The notes beneath the pieces were generated by a model. That model saw only the letters and a list, made by a program, of their open reading frames with translations, was not told the origin of the DNA and did not search any database. Both the position numbers and the translations under genes were made by a program. 64,000 nt of DNA from Parafrigoribacterium mesophilum (GTDB lineage: Bacteria; Actinomycetota; Actinomycetes; Actinomycetales; Microbacteriaceae): positions 1,302,001-1,366,000 of the forward strand of contig NZ_JBDJAF010000001.1 in the NCBI RefSeq assembly GCF_039652555.1, in the 5' to 3' direction. Shown here piece by piece: positions 42,835-51,101 of the stretch (position 1 is the stretch's first letter; each line of letters starts with the position of its first letter).

Positions 42835-43707
42835 ATGAATACGCTGTGCCGGCTCGGTCACGTCGCGTCATCGCGTCAACTCGCCGCGCACGGAGTGGGT
42901 CGACGGCGGATGCGCGCGGCGCTGGCCGACGGCACCGTCGCGCGGCTGCGCCGTGGCATCTACGGCTGCGCGCACCTGGATGCCGCCACCATGCATGCCG
43001 CCGCAGTGGGTGGAGCCGTCACCTGTGTCTCGGCGCTCGCGGCGGCCGGGGTGTGGAGCGGACCGTGGCAAGGTGGGACACCGCCGCAGCTGCACGTGCA
43101 GGTGCCACCCACCGCATCTGAGCGAACCGGCGATCCTCAAGTACGCGTGCACTGGGATGCGCCGCGTTTCGGGATGCGATCGCCGTGGTGGGTCAGCCCC
43201 AGGCAAGCCCTGTGGCAGGCGATGCACTGCCTCGACGAGGAGAATGCCATAGCCGCCATGGAGTCCGCCGCACACGAGGGTTTTCTCACGTTCGAGCAGG
43301 TGCAGCAGCTTGGTCGGCTCGCTCCTCGCCGGCTGCAGGATGGCATCCGTCGCCTGATTCCCAACAGCGGGTCGGGCAACGAGACGATCGCGCGCCTTCG
43401 GCTACTGCGGGTCGGTTATCGCGTTCAGGCGCAGAGCGCGGTTCCTGGAATGGGTCACGAAGATCTCGTGGTGGAGGACTGCGTCGGCCTCGAGGTGGAT
43501 AGCCGCACCTGGCACGGATCGGAAGACAGCTACGTGCTGGACCGGGATCGGGACCTGCACGTCGCCGGGCTCGGCAGGGTTGTGATCAGGCTGCGCCCGT
43601 CGTACATCACCGACACCTGGCCGCACACTCTCTCGGTGATCGATCGCACGGTCGCCGACGCGCTGCGGGAGCGGCGCAGGCGCAGCGGACGCCCGCTGGC
43701 CGAGTAA
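42835..43707 (+). CDS. AbiEi-antitoxin-like / DUF559 (Vsr-like) protein
   Basis: This 290-residue protein has an N-terminal AbiEi-type winged-helix region (about residues 5-50: HVASSRQLAAHGVGRRRMRA then GTVARLRRGIYGC). The middle is helical. The C-terminal part (about 190-290) resembles DUF559/very-short-patch-repair-like endonuclease folds, with LVVEDCVGLEVDSRTWHGSE and YVLDRDRDLHVAGLGRVVIR. This pairing is common in actinobacteria as an orphan gene; no toxin partner is adjacent. The family function is not established. Repeats A1 and A2 flank it on both sides. Confidence 0.72.
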   Translation: MNTLCRLGHVASSRQLAAHGVGRRRMRAALADGTVARLRRGIYGCAHLDAATMHAAAVGGAVTCVSALAAAGVWSGPWQGGTPPQLHVQVPPTASERTGDPQVRVHWDAPRFGMRSPWWVSPRQALWQAMHCLDEENAIAAMESAAHEGFLTFEQVQQLGRLAPRRLQDGIRRLIPNSGSGNETIARLRLLRVGYRVQAQSAVPGMGHEDLVVEDCVGLEVDSRTWHGSEDSYVLDRDRDLHVAGLGRVVIRLRPSYITDTWPHTLSVIDRTVADALRERRRRSGRPLAE

Positions 43708-43713
43708 CGGACG

Positions 43714-43788
43714 CAACCGAGGGCGAGATGCGACACACCGGGTTCCGGTGCCGCGACACGCCGACCGGCCGCAGAATCCCCTCGATTA
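43714..43788. repeat. 75-bp palindromic repeat (family A, copy 2)
   Basis: The ends are CAACCGAGGG and CCCCTCGATTA, with interior TGCCGCGACACGCCGACCGG. It fills the gap between two convergent genes and its right end supplies the ackA stop codon. Confidence 0.85.
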
Positions 43789-45231
43789 GGTGCCGGATGC
43801 GACGGCGAGCGTTTGGCGGGCGATCTCGAGTTCCTCATTCGTCGGCACCACGAGCACGGCGATCCGAGAGTCGTCCGCCGAGATGACCCGAGCCTGGCGG
43901 GAGGTGCTCTCGTTGCGCTGTGGATCGACCACGATGCCGAGGCCTTCGAGTCCGGCGAGCGACCGGGCGCGCACGGCGGCGTTGTTCTCGCCGACCCCGG
44001 CGGTGAACACGATCGCATCCGCCCCGCCGAGTTGCGCGAGATAGGCGCCGACGTAGTGGCGGATCCTGTGCAGATATACCTCGAAGGCCAGCCGCGCGGT
44101 GGGGTCGGAGTCCGCAGCAGCAGACACGTCCCGAACGTCGCCGTGGCCGGTCAGCCCGAACAGCCCGCTGTGATGGCTGAGCAGATCGTCGATCTCAGCG
44201 AAGCCCATCCCTGCCGATCGCTCGAGGTGGATGAGCACTCCCGGATCGATGTCGCCGGGCCTGGTACCCATCACCAGTCCCTCGAGCGGGGTCAACCCCA
44301 TCGAGGTCTCTACCGAACGCCCGCCGTCGACGGCGCAGGCGGATGCGCCGTTGCCGATGTGCAGTTCGATCAGCTTCAGTTCGGCGACCGGCCGGCCCAG
44401 CAGCGTAGCCGCGGCATCCGTGACGAACGCGAAGGACGTGCCGTGGAACCCGTAGCGACGGATGCCGTGCTTCGCGGCCACCGTCGCATCGATCGCGTAG
44501 GTGTATGCAGCGGGCGGCAGGCTTTGGTGAAACGCGGTGTCGAACACCGCTACGTGCGGCAGCGCCGGAAAGGACTGCTGCGCCGCGACGATGCCGGCGA
44601 GATTGGGCGGGTTGTGCAGGGGCGCCAGCGCCGACAAGTCGTCAATGTGCTGCTTCACCTCATCGGTGATCAGCGTGGGCTGCGCGAACCGGTCCCCGCC
44701 GTGGACCACCCGGTGGCCGACCGCCACGGGCGGGTTGGAGTCGAGGTCGGGGCCGTACGCGGCGAAGTTCTCGAGCATGACCGCGAACGCCGCGGTGTGG
44801 TCGGGGACGGTGAGCTCGCGGGTGGAGGTGCCCTTCGAGACACTCGCTGGCGCTCGCTCCTCAGGGACCGCCTCCGAGACACTCGCTGGCGCTCGCTCCT
44901 CAGGGACCGCCTTCGAGACACTCGCTGGCGCTCGCTCCTCAGGGACCGCCTCCGAGACACTCGCTGGCGCTCGCTCCTCAGGGACCGCCTCCGAGACACT
45001 CGCCGGCGCTCGCCCCTCAGGGACCGCCTCCGAGGCGGGCGCTAGAGCACCCACCTCAGGGACCGGGGCGGAAGGGACAGGGACCCCGGCCGCGACCGTG
45101 TGGCGCGCGACGCTGTGCGCTTCGCCGATGCGGTCGACGAGGCCGCTCGCGAGCATCCGCTGTGTGCTCATCTCGATGAGCTGGTACTTGAGCGACGACG
45201 AACCCGCATTGACGACGAGGATGCGACTCAC
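43786..45231 (-). CDS. ackA: Acetate kinase with an in-frame repeat insertion
   Basis: This enzyme interconverts acetyl phosphate and acetate with ATP. Family signatures are ILVVNAGSSSLKYQLIEMST (N-terminal phosphate loop), VGHRVVHGGDRFAQPTLITD, VAVFDTAFHQSLPPAAYTYA, YGFHGTSFAFVTDAAATLLG and GVGENNAAVRARSLAGLEGL. It has 481 residues versus about 400 usually. The extra length lies near residues 55-135 and is made of 13-residue units reading AVPEERAPASVSE/K. The insertion sits in the N-terminal domain before LTVPDHTAAFAVMLENFAAY. It overlaps pta by 4 bp. I cannot judge activity from the sequence, but all core motifs are intact. Confidence 0.92.
   Translation of the reverse strand: MSRILVVNAGSSSLKYQLIEMSTQRMLASGLVDRIGEAHSVARHTVAAGVPVPSAPVPEVGALAPASEAVPEGRAPASVSEAVPEERAPASVSEAVPEERAPASVSKAVPEERAPASVSEAVPEERAPASVSKGTSTRELTVPDHTAAFAVMLENFAAYGPDLDSNPPVAVGHRVVHGGDRFAQPTLITDEVKQHIDDLSALAPLHNPPNLAGIVAAQQSFPALPHVAVFDTAFHQSLPPAAYTYAIDATVAAKHGIRRYGFHGTSFAFVTDAAATLLGRPVAELKLIELHIGNGASACAVDGGRSVETSMGLTPLEGLVMGTRPGDIDPGVLIHLERSAGMGFAEIDDLLSHHSGLFGLTGHGDVRDVSAAADSDPTARLAFEVYLHRIRHYVGAYLAQLGGADAIVFTAGVGENNAAVRARSLAGLEGLGIVVDPQRNESTSRQARVISADDSRIAVLVVPTNEELEIARQTLAVASGT
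44834..45028. repeat. 39-bp tandem minisatellite inside ackA (five units)
   Basis: Units start at 44834, 44873, 44912, 44951 and 44990. Units 1-4 are nearly identical and differ mainly at the second base (TTCGAG or TCCGAG). Unit 5 has two changes, and a decayed sixth unit continues to about 45064. The 39-bp period keeps the reading frame. Confidence 0.92.
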
Positions 45232-47327
45232 CGGCGTGGCTCCTCGGTGGCGGTTTGCGCCTGGATGGCGGTGATCGCCACGGTGTTGACGATGTCCTGC
45301 ACGAGCGCGCCGCGTGACAGATCATTGATCGGCTTACGCAGACCCTGCAGCACCGGCCCGATCGCCACCGCCCCGGCGCTGCGCTGCACCGCCTTATAGG
45401 TGTTGTTGCCGGTGTTGAGGTCGGGGAAGATGAATACGGTGGCGCGCCCGGCCACCTCGGAGTTGGGCAGCTTCGCCGCGGCCACCGCCGCATCCGCCGC
45501 CGCGTCGTACTGGATCGGTCCGTCCACCGCCAGATCCGGCCGTCGCGACCGCACCAGGGCGGTCGCGGCGCGCACCTTGTCGACGTCCGCTCCGGTGCCA
45601 GACTCGCCGGTGGAATACGACAGCATCGCCAGTCGCGGCGCCACCCCGAACTGCTCAGCGGTCGCCGCGGAGGACACCGCGATGTCCGCGAGCTGTTCCG
45701 CGGTCGGATCCGGCACCACGGCGCAGTCGCCGTAGACGAGCACGCGGTCCTCCAGGGCCATGAAGAACACGCTCGAAACGATGGACACGCCCGGGCTGGT
45801 CTTGATGATCTCGAAGCCGGGCCGGATGGTGTGTGCCGTGGTGTGCGCGGCGCCGGAGACCATGCCGTCGGCCAGGCAGAGGTGCACCATCATGGTGCCG
45901 AAGTAGGACGGGTCGGTGACGGTCTCCCTGGCCACATCGATCGTCATGCCCTTGTGGGCCCGAAGCCGCACGTACTCCTGCGCAAACCGCTCCCGCAGCT
46001 CCGGGTCCTGGGTGCTCAGCACCGCCGCAGCCGAAATGTCCAGGCCGAGTTCCGCTGCTCTGGTGCGCACCTCCTGCTCCTCGCCGAGGATGGTGAGCTC
46101 GACCACGCCACGGCCGAGCAGCGTGCTCGCCGCCCGCAGCACGCGGTCGTCGTCGCCCTCCGGCAGCACGATGTGCCGGATGCTGGACCGGGCCCGTTCG
46201 ATGAGGCCGAACTCGAACATCAGCGGCGTCACCACATCGGAGTGGCCCACCTCCAGGCGGTCCAGCAGCACCGCCGCATCCACATGCCGCTCGAACAGCG
46301 CCAGGGCGGTGTCGTACTTGCGCTGCGAGTCGGCCGCGAGTTTGCCCCGCGACTGGGCGATTCGCTGGGCGGTGTCGAACGTGCCGAGCTCGGTCGAGAT
46401 GATCGGCAGCGCGGGGTCGAGTCCCGTAATGAGCTTCTCGATGGTCGGTGAGATGTCGAAACCGCCGTTCAACACCACGCCGGCCAGCGACGGGAAGGTG
46501 CCGGACGCGTTCGCCATCAGCAGGGCGAGCAGCACCTCACTGCGGTCCCCGGCAACCACGACGATCGCGCCGTCGTCCAGCCGGGTCAGCACGTTCTCCA
46601 TCGACATTCCAGCGATGACCACGCTGAGCGCTTCCCGGTGCAGGAGCGCCGGGTCACCCTTGATCAGCCGTCCGTCGCAGGCGGCCATGATGGTGCCCAC
46701 CGTAGGCGCCACCAGCACCCGGTCCTCCGGAATCGACCAGGCCGGGATGCCGGCCGCCGCCGACACGGAGCGGGTGATCTCCTCGAGGTGCGCGGGATCG
46801 GCGCGATTGACCACGACGGCCAGCACGGCAGTGTGGGATGCGGCGAGCTCCGGCATCGTGATTTCGGTGATCTGCCGCAACTGGTCGGCACTGCGTCCGC
46901 GCACCTCGTCAGCGTCCCGGCCGGTGAGCACCAGCAGCACCGGGGCGCCGAGGTTCGCGGCGATGCGGGCGTTGAAGCTGAGCTCGGTGGGGGTGGCCAC
47001 ATCCGTGTAGTCGCTCCCGACGATGACGACGGCATCACAGGCGTGTTCGACGGCGTTGAAACGCTCGATGATCCGCGAGAGTGCGGCATCCGGATTCGCG
47101 TGCACTTCGTCGTAGGTGGCGCCGACGCATTCGTCGTAGCTCAAGTCGACGCTGTCGGCGGCTAACAGCAGTTCGAGTACGTAGTCGCGCCCCTGCACGG
47201 ATCGGGCGACGGGCCGGAACACGCCAACGCGGCCGACGCGGTGACTGAGCGCATCCAGCACGCCCAGGGCAACCGTCGACTTTCCCGAATGACCTTCGAT
47301 CGATGCGATGTAGATGCTGCGGGCCAC
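45228..47327 (-). CDS. pta: Phosphate acetyltransferase (long form)
   Basis: This enzyme converts acetyl-CoA and phosphate to acetyl phosphate. It has 699 residues. The N-terminal P-loop domain is IYIASIEGHSGKSTVALGVL and a DRTGG domain occupies the middle. The C-terminal PTA_PTB catalytic domain has IRHIVLPEGDDDRVLRAAS, MVSGAAHTTAHTIRPGFEII and VFIFPDLNTGNNTYKAVQRS. The GTG start is at 47327. It overlaps ackA (ATGA), so the pair forms the acetate overflow/activation operon. Confidence 0.95.
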   Translation of the reverse strand: MARSIYIASIEGHSGKSTVALGVLDALSHRVGRVGVFRPVARSVQGRDYVLELLLAADSVDLSYDECVGATYDEVHANPDAALSRIIERFNAVEHACDAVVIVGSDYTDVATPTELSFNARIAANLGAPVLLVLTGRDADEVRGRSADQLRQITEITMPELAASHTAVLAVVVNRADPAHLEEITRSVSAAAGIPAWSIPEDRVLVAPTVGTIMAACDGRLIKGDPALLHREALSVVIAGMSMENVLTRLDDGAIVVVAGDRSEVLLALLMANASGTFPSLAGVVLNGGFDISPTIEKLITGLDPALPIISTELGTFDTAQRIAQSRGKLAADSQRKYDTALALFERHVDAAVLLDRLEVGHSDVVTPLMFEFGLIERARSSIRHIVLPEGDDDRVLRAASTLLGRGVVELTILGEEQEVRTRAAELGLDISAAAVLSTQDPELRERFAQEYVRLRAHKGMTIDVARETVTDPSYFGTMMVHLCLADGMVSGAAHTTAHTIRPGFEIIKTSPGVSIVSSVFFMALEDRVLVYGDCAVVPDPTAEQLADIAVSSAATAEQFGVAPRLAMLSYSTGESGTGADVDKVRAATALVRSRRPDLAVDGPIQYDAAADAAVAAAKLPNSEVAGRATVFIFPDLNTGNNTYKAVQRSAGAVAIGPVLQGLRKPINDLSRGALVQDIVNTVAITAIQAQTATEEPRR

Positions 47328-47337
47328 GTTTCTAAGA

Positions 47338-48600
47338 CTACGGGGTGACTACTCGCGCTTTGGTGTCCAATTGCCGCCAGGACCGCCCAACCGTTGGTGC
47401 GAGCGTGACCAGCGCGTACGCTGCGGCAACGACGATGAGGGTCGGGAGCAGGCCAGCCTTTTCGACCGCGACGCCGCCGAGGAGGCTGCCGAGCGGCATC
47501 CCGGCCGTGACCCCGGTGGTCAGGGCGCCGAGGACGCGGGCACGCATTGCTCGGGGGATCTTCGCGTAGAGCATGGCGTCGAGGAGCGGGTTGATCGAGC
47601 CGGCCGAAAGCCCAGCAAGAACGAACACGCTCAGCAGGGCGGGCACCGGCAGATCCAACGCCATCGCGATGTAGGTCGGCGGTCCAGCCAGGATGAAACA
47701 CACGACGAGGGTCAGCCGGGGTGGCAGCCGGTGCCCGAACCAGCCGAACAGGCCGGCGCCGGCGAGCGCTCCGAACGCGAAGCAGGCCACCATGATGCCG
47801 AACAACGAGCCGTCTGGGCTGACCGTGCGCGCGTACACGGGTTTGAGTACGAGCATCCCCGCGGCGTCGAAGCAATTGGTGACTACGATCATCAGCACCA
47901 GGTTGCGGATCAACGGCTCGGCAGCCAGGTAGCGCACGCCGTCGGCGAACTCCCGCCAGAACCCCAAGGCCGTCGCCTCCTCCGGCGCCGACGCCGCGGT
48001 GCGTGCCGGCACTCCACTCCACAGCAGCGCCGCCGAGACCGCGAACGAGACGGCATCCAGCAGCAGCGAGTTGAGCGGTCCCAGCCAGACCACGGACACC
48101 GCAGCCACCGACGCGCCGACCATCATCGCGCTGCGCGAGATCGCGGATGCCGCTCCGGTCGCTCGGGTGAGCCGCACGTCGCACGAATCGGCGAGGTCGG
48201 GCAGCAGGGATTCCTTGGCGGTGTTGCCCGGAGTGTCCAGCACGCCGCTAAGGAACACCAGGGTGAGCAGTGCCCAGAACGGCAGCCCCACGGTGGCGGC
48301 AAGCACGGGGATAGCGAGCACGGTCAGCCCGCTGGCCAGGTCGGCGGCGATTGCGGAGCGGCGGAAGCCGAGCCGGTCGACGAGCACGCCGCCGAGTGCC
48401 CCGCCAACGATCATCGGCACCGTCGCGAAGACTCCCGCAACCCCGGCGGCGAACACCGATCCGGTGACCTGCAGCACGTACAGCGGGATGACCACCAGCG
48501 TGACCGCGTTGCCGGCGAGCGAAAGCCCGTGCGCGGCGAGCAGTGACACCAGCGGGGCGAAGCGCATCCAGTGCACAGCCGCGGTGCGAACGCCACTCAT
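47338..48600 (-). CDS. MFS transporter
   Basis: This 420-residue 12-helix permease resembles the MFS_3 group of drug or macrolide exporters. Examples are APLVSLLAAHGLSLAGNAVT, VFATVPMIVGGALGGVLVDR with LGFRRSAIAADL (motif A-like), and FAFGALAGAGLFGWFGHRLP. ATG 48600 overlaps the stop of the ArsR-type regulator by 4 bp, so expression of the two is coupled and the regulator probably controls the exporter. The substrate is unknown. Confidence 0.87.
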   Translation of the reverse strand: MSGVRTAAVHWMRFAPLVSLLAAHGLSLAGNAVTLVVIPLYVLQVTGSVFAAGVAGVFATVPMIVGGALGGVLVDRLGFRRSAIAADLASGLTVLAIPVLAATVGLPFWALLTLVFLSGVLDTPGNTAKESLLPDLADSCDVRLTRATGAASAISRSAMMVGASVAAVSVVWLGPLNSLLLDAVSFAVSAALLWSGVPARTAASAPEEATALGFWREFADGVRYLAAEPLIRNLVLMIVVTNCFDAAGMLVLKPVYARTVSPDGSLFGIMVACFAFGALAGAGLFGWFGHRLPPRLTLVVCFILAGPPTYIAMALDLPVPALLSVFVLAGLSAGSINPLLDAMLYAKIPRAMRARVLGALTTGVTAGMPLGSLLGGVAVEKAGLLPTLIVVAAAYALVTLAPTVGRSWRQLDTKARVVTP

Positions 48601-49172
48601 GGTCGGCGCACCGCGTGCACGATGAGTTGCACGGCCCGGGTGCCCGCACGGTCCCGATCGCGGCCTTCTCTATGCCACTTTTCGATCACAGCCTCCAGTT
48701 CCGCGCCGGCGTCGGCCAACTCGGCGGCGGTGAGGAACGCGATGGTGTCCGAGGAGCCCGCGGCCTCCACCCATTCCCTACTCTGGCCGGGCAACGCGTC
48801 GATCGCCCGATGCAAGGTCCCGGCGTAGACGTCGATGATCTGGTGCCGGATGGCGGCGGCAGCGTGCTGCTCCGCGGCCGGGGCCTCCACGTCGACCGGA
48901 TGCAGCCGGGTGACCTCGTGGGCGGCCCGCCACCAGTGCTCGCGCCGGTCCGCCGCCAGCTCCGGCACTTCCTCGACAAAGCCGAACTCGGCGAGTTTGC
49001 GCAGGTGGTAGCTGAGCGTACCCGGCGCTTCACCGAAGAGCTCTGAAAGCACTCCCGCGGTGCGCGGCCCGTTGACCCGGAGTTCTCCGAGCACCTGCAT
49101 GCGCAGCGGATGCGCCAGCGCCCGCATCTGCTTCACGCTCGTGAGTGCGACCGATCGGATGTCCCTACGCAT
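48597..49172 (-). CDS. ArsR/HTH_20-type transcriptional regulator
   Basis: This 191-residue regulator has a winged helix at the N-terminus: VKQMRALAHPLRMQVLGELR, GPRTAGVLSELFGEAPGTLS and YHLRKLAEFGFVEEV. The C-terminal half is helical. A TTG at 49193 would add seven residues but lies within the operator region, so ATG 49172 is preferred. It is the first gene of a two-gene unit with the MFS exporter. Confidence 0.83.
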   Translation of the reverse strand: MRRDIRSVALTSVKQMRALAHPLRMQVLGELRVNGPRTAGVLSELFGEAPGTLSYHLRKLAEFGFVEEVPELAADRREHWWRAAHEVTRLHPVDVEAPAAEQHAAAAIRHQIIDVYAGTLHRAIDALPGQSREWVEAAGSSDTIAFLTAAELADAGAELEAVIEKWHREGRDRDRAGTRAVQLIVHAVRRP

Positions 49173-49189
49173 CGGCTCAGCATATATCC

Positions 49190-49217
49190 ACAAGACTTCT
49201 TGTGCAACACTTCTTGT
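49190..49217. promoter_or_regulatory. Operator-like repeats upstream of the ArsR-type regulator
   Basis: ACAAGACTTCTTGT (49190-49203) is a 6-bp inverted repeat. On the minus strand ACAAGAAGT occurs twice with a 15-bp period (49217-49209 and 49202-49194). The position just before the start fits autoregulation. Confidence 0.55.
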
Positions 49218-49358
49218 TAGTCTGAAACGAGGACGAACTTCTTCCGGGAATCAGTAGGGCGCCCACGAGAGTCGACCCGGCAGGACAGTCGAGCGAAGCG
49301 AGCCATCGGGTGCGCCCGCGAGCGCCGGCGAGCCGGACGTTTGCCCGAAAATGTAAGC

Positions 49359-49446
49359 GGCCCCTCGCGCACCCATCAGAGCCCGGTTACCCTTGCTACG
49401 TTTCCGTCCTGGGGGAGTTGGCCTGGATGACGCCACGCGAGGAGCC
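49359..49446 (-). ncRNA. ffs: Signal recognition particle RNA (small bacterial 4.5S type)
   Basis: The minus strand reads GGCTCCTCGCG at its 5' end and CGCGAGGGGCC at its 3' end, forming the basal stem. The conserved domain IV is present: CCCCCAGGACGGAAACGTAG followed by CAAGGGTAACCGGGCTCTG. The symmetric loop CAGG/AGCA and the flanking AACTCCCCC/GGGTAAC match actinobacterial SRP RNAs. The apical tetraloop is GAAA in place of the usual GGAA. The RNA is about 88 nt. It works with Ffh to target membrane and secreted proteins. Confidence 0.88.
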
Positions 49447-49452
49447 ACCGGT

Positions 49453-49458
49453 ATCCTA
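49453..49458 (-). promoter_or_regulatory. -10 box of the SRP RNA gene
   Basis: TAGGAT on the minus strand ends 6 nt before the predicted RNA 5' end at 49446. Just upstream, two direct repeats beginning GAACAGTT (19-bp period, about 49468-49502) occupy the -35 region. The remaining gap to 49540 and the 49218-49358 stretch show no gene. Confidence 0.45.
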
Positions 49459-49539
49459 CCTGCTGTCCGCCCGGCAACTGTTCCCGTTCCGGCTAACTGT
49501 TCCCCGCGCAACGGACACAGTTGCCCGCAACGGGAACAA

Positions 49540-50607
49540 TCACGGCACGCGAACGGTACGCACCGACGCCACCATGGCGACTGTCACCACGAGCCACGCG
49601 AGTCCGGCGATCCAGGTCCCCACCTGCCCGATGCCGACCAGTATCGGCAGCTCGGCGACGCCACCGAAGTGCATGCTGGCGACCGAATACATGCCGAGCG
49701 GAAACACGATGCTCCACAGTTCCGATTCGTACCGCACGGGTTCGCGCCGGATCCCGTGCCGCCAGACGGCGAAGACGATCAGCAGGGGTATCCACCACAT
49801 CCCGAAGGCCCACAAAATGTAGGTGAACCCGGAAATGAACGCCGCGGTTGCGGTGAAGACCGGCAGGTCGGGTGAGAGCGCGAGGATGCGGGACCCCGCC
49901 AGCACGGTGATGGCGGTCGCACCCATGTAGATCCAATAAGAGGGACCGAGTTTGTGGGGGTCGCGCCGGGTGGTGAGCAGCCGCAGCGTGACGAGGGTGG
50001 CGAGCATGATGTACAGCATCACGCCGATCCCCCACAGGGCGACAGCGACATCGGCCAGGGCGGCGTTGTTCGCGTGTTCGTCGAGCGCGGCTGCGGCTGT
50101 GGCCAGCGACTGAGTGCCGACCACCCACAGGAACCAGCTGCCGTTCACTTCCGCCGACACCGGGCTGTCCCGGTCTCGAAGAATGAGCGTGCCGGGCACA
50201 CCGTAGGTCAGCAGCAGCCACAGTGGCACGCTGAGCACGGCCAGCACGACGGTGGGGATGGGCGCCTCCGGGGTGTACAACCGCACCCCGACGACGTTGA
50301 CAGCGGCGACCACGGTGAAGAACCCGAACGCGCGAGCAGGCTCGCCGGCATCTCGGAGCACATCGGCACGGTATGCCGCCACCCGCCACACCATGGCGGC
50401 AGTGATCAGAACCAGCCCGAGCACCGCGATCACGAGCAGGGCCAGTGAGATCACGCGCTGGCCGACTAAACCATACGCCGAGGATACGATGCCGGTCGCC
50501 ATCACGAAGGCGAACGCCCCCGGCGGCAGGTGCCGCACAGCATCCGTCAGCCAGGAGGAGCGCATTATCGAACTGCCGACGTCATCGAACTGCCTTGTCC
50601 GTGTCAT
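49540..50607 (-). CDS. TDT/SLAC1-family membrane channel or transporter (tellurite-resistance/dicarboxylate type)
   Basis: This 355-residue protein has about ten helices. It resembles the TehA/Mae1/SLAC1 family: LPPGAFAFVMATGIVSSAYG (conserved first helix), MYSVASMHFGGVAELPILVG and SYWIYMGATAITVLAGSRIL. Members carry anions, dicarboxylic acids or sulfite; the substrate here is unknown. The start is uncertain between ATG 50607 and ATG 50565; the longer form is listed. It follows the AhpD-like gene on the same strand by 24 bp. Confidence 0.8.
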   Translation of the reverse strand: MTRTRQFDDVGSSIMRSSWLTDAVRHLPPGAFAFVMATGIVSSAYGLVGQRVISLALLVIAVLGLVLITAAMVWRVAAYRADVLRDAGEPARAFGFFTVVAAVNVVGVRLYTPEAPIPTVVLAVLSVPLWLLLTYGVPGTLILRDRDSPVSAEVNGSWFLWVVGTQSLATAAAALDEHANNAALADVAVALWGIGVMLYIMLATLVTLRLLTTRRDPHKLGPSYWIYMGATAITVLAGSRILALSPDLPVFTATAAFISGFTYILWAFGMWWIPLLIVFAVWRHGIRREPVRYESELWSIVFPLGMYSVASMHFGGVAELPILVGIGQVGTWIAGLAWLVVTVAMVASVRTVRVP

Positions 50608-50631
50608 CCGCCGGGCTCGCTGACACCGCCG

Positions 50632-51000
50632 TCAGGCGTGCGCGTGCGCCTCGTGGGCGGCGTCCGGAACACCTTCGCCCAGCGCGCGCAGCGCGATCGC
50701 GGAGTGCGCATAGGCGCCGCCGGCACGCATCTCGGCCGCAACCCAGATGGCTTCCATGATCTCTTCGGAGCTGGCGCCCTTGCGCTTAGCGAGCTTGGTA
50801 TGACCTTGGATGCAGTAGGGGCACTGCGTCACGTGCGCCACCGCGACGGCGATCAGCTGCTTCGTCTTCTCCGGCAAGGCGCCCTCGGCAAACACCTGGT
50901 GGCTGAACGCCTCAAAGGCATCTTGGATGTCGGGGGCGAGTTCCTTGCGCCTTGCGGCGACCTCTCGCGTGGTGTGTTGGTAGACGGACTCGTCAGTCAT
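50632..51000 (-). CDS. AhpD-like carboxymuconolactone decarboxylase-family protein
   Basis: This 122-residue protein has the AhpD-like fold and redox CxxC motif: AVAVAHVTQCPYCIQGHTKL. A helical HSAIALRALGEG follows. Such proteins act as alkylhydroperoxidase-type reductants or have unknown roles; the CxxC-xxH pattern argues for a redox role over true decarboxylase activity. ATG 51000 has GGAGAG upstream; the open frame extends further but lacks a better start. Confidence 0.85.
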   Translation of the reverse strand: MTDESVYQHTTREVAARRKELAPDIQDAFEAFSHQVFAEGALPEKTKQLIAVAVAHVTQCPYCIQGHTKLAKRKGASSEEIMEAIWVAAEMRAGGAYAHSAIALRALGEGVPDAAHEAHAHA

Positions 51001-51101
51001 AGAGCAGCTCTCCAAGAATCTCGCAGCAGTTTGTGCCGGTTCTTCCAGTTTACGGCGGGCAAGCCTCACCCCCCGGGCTGCTCGATCCGCGAAACCGCCG
51101 G

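Noticed and set aside
44834..45028. CRISPR or intergenic repeat array
   Set aside because: The 39-bp units are contiguous, keep the acetate kinase frame and have no spacers.
49251..49511. An 86-codon minus-strand frame across the SRP RNA region
   Set aside because: The conserved structure is that of SRP RNA; the open frame is incidental.
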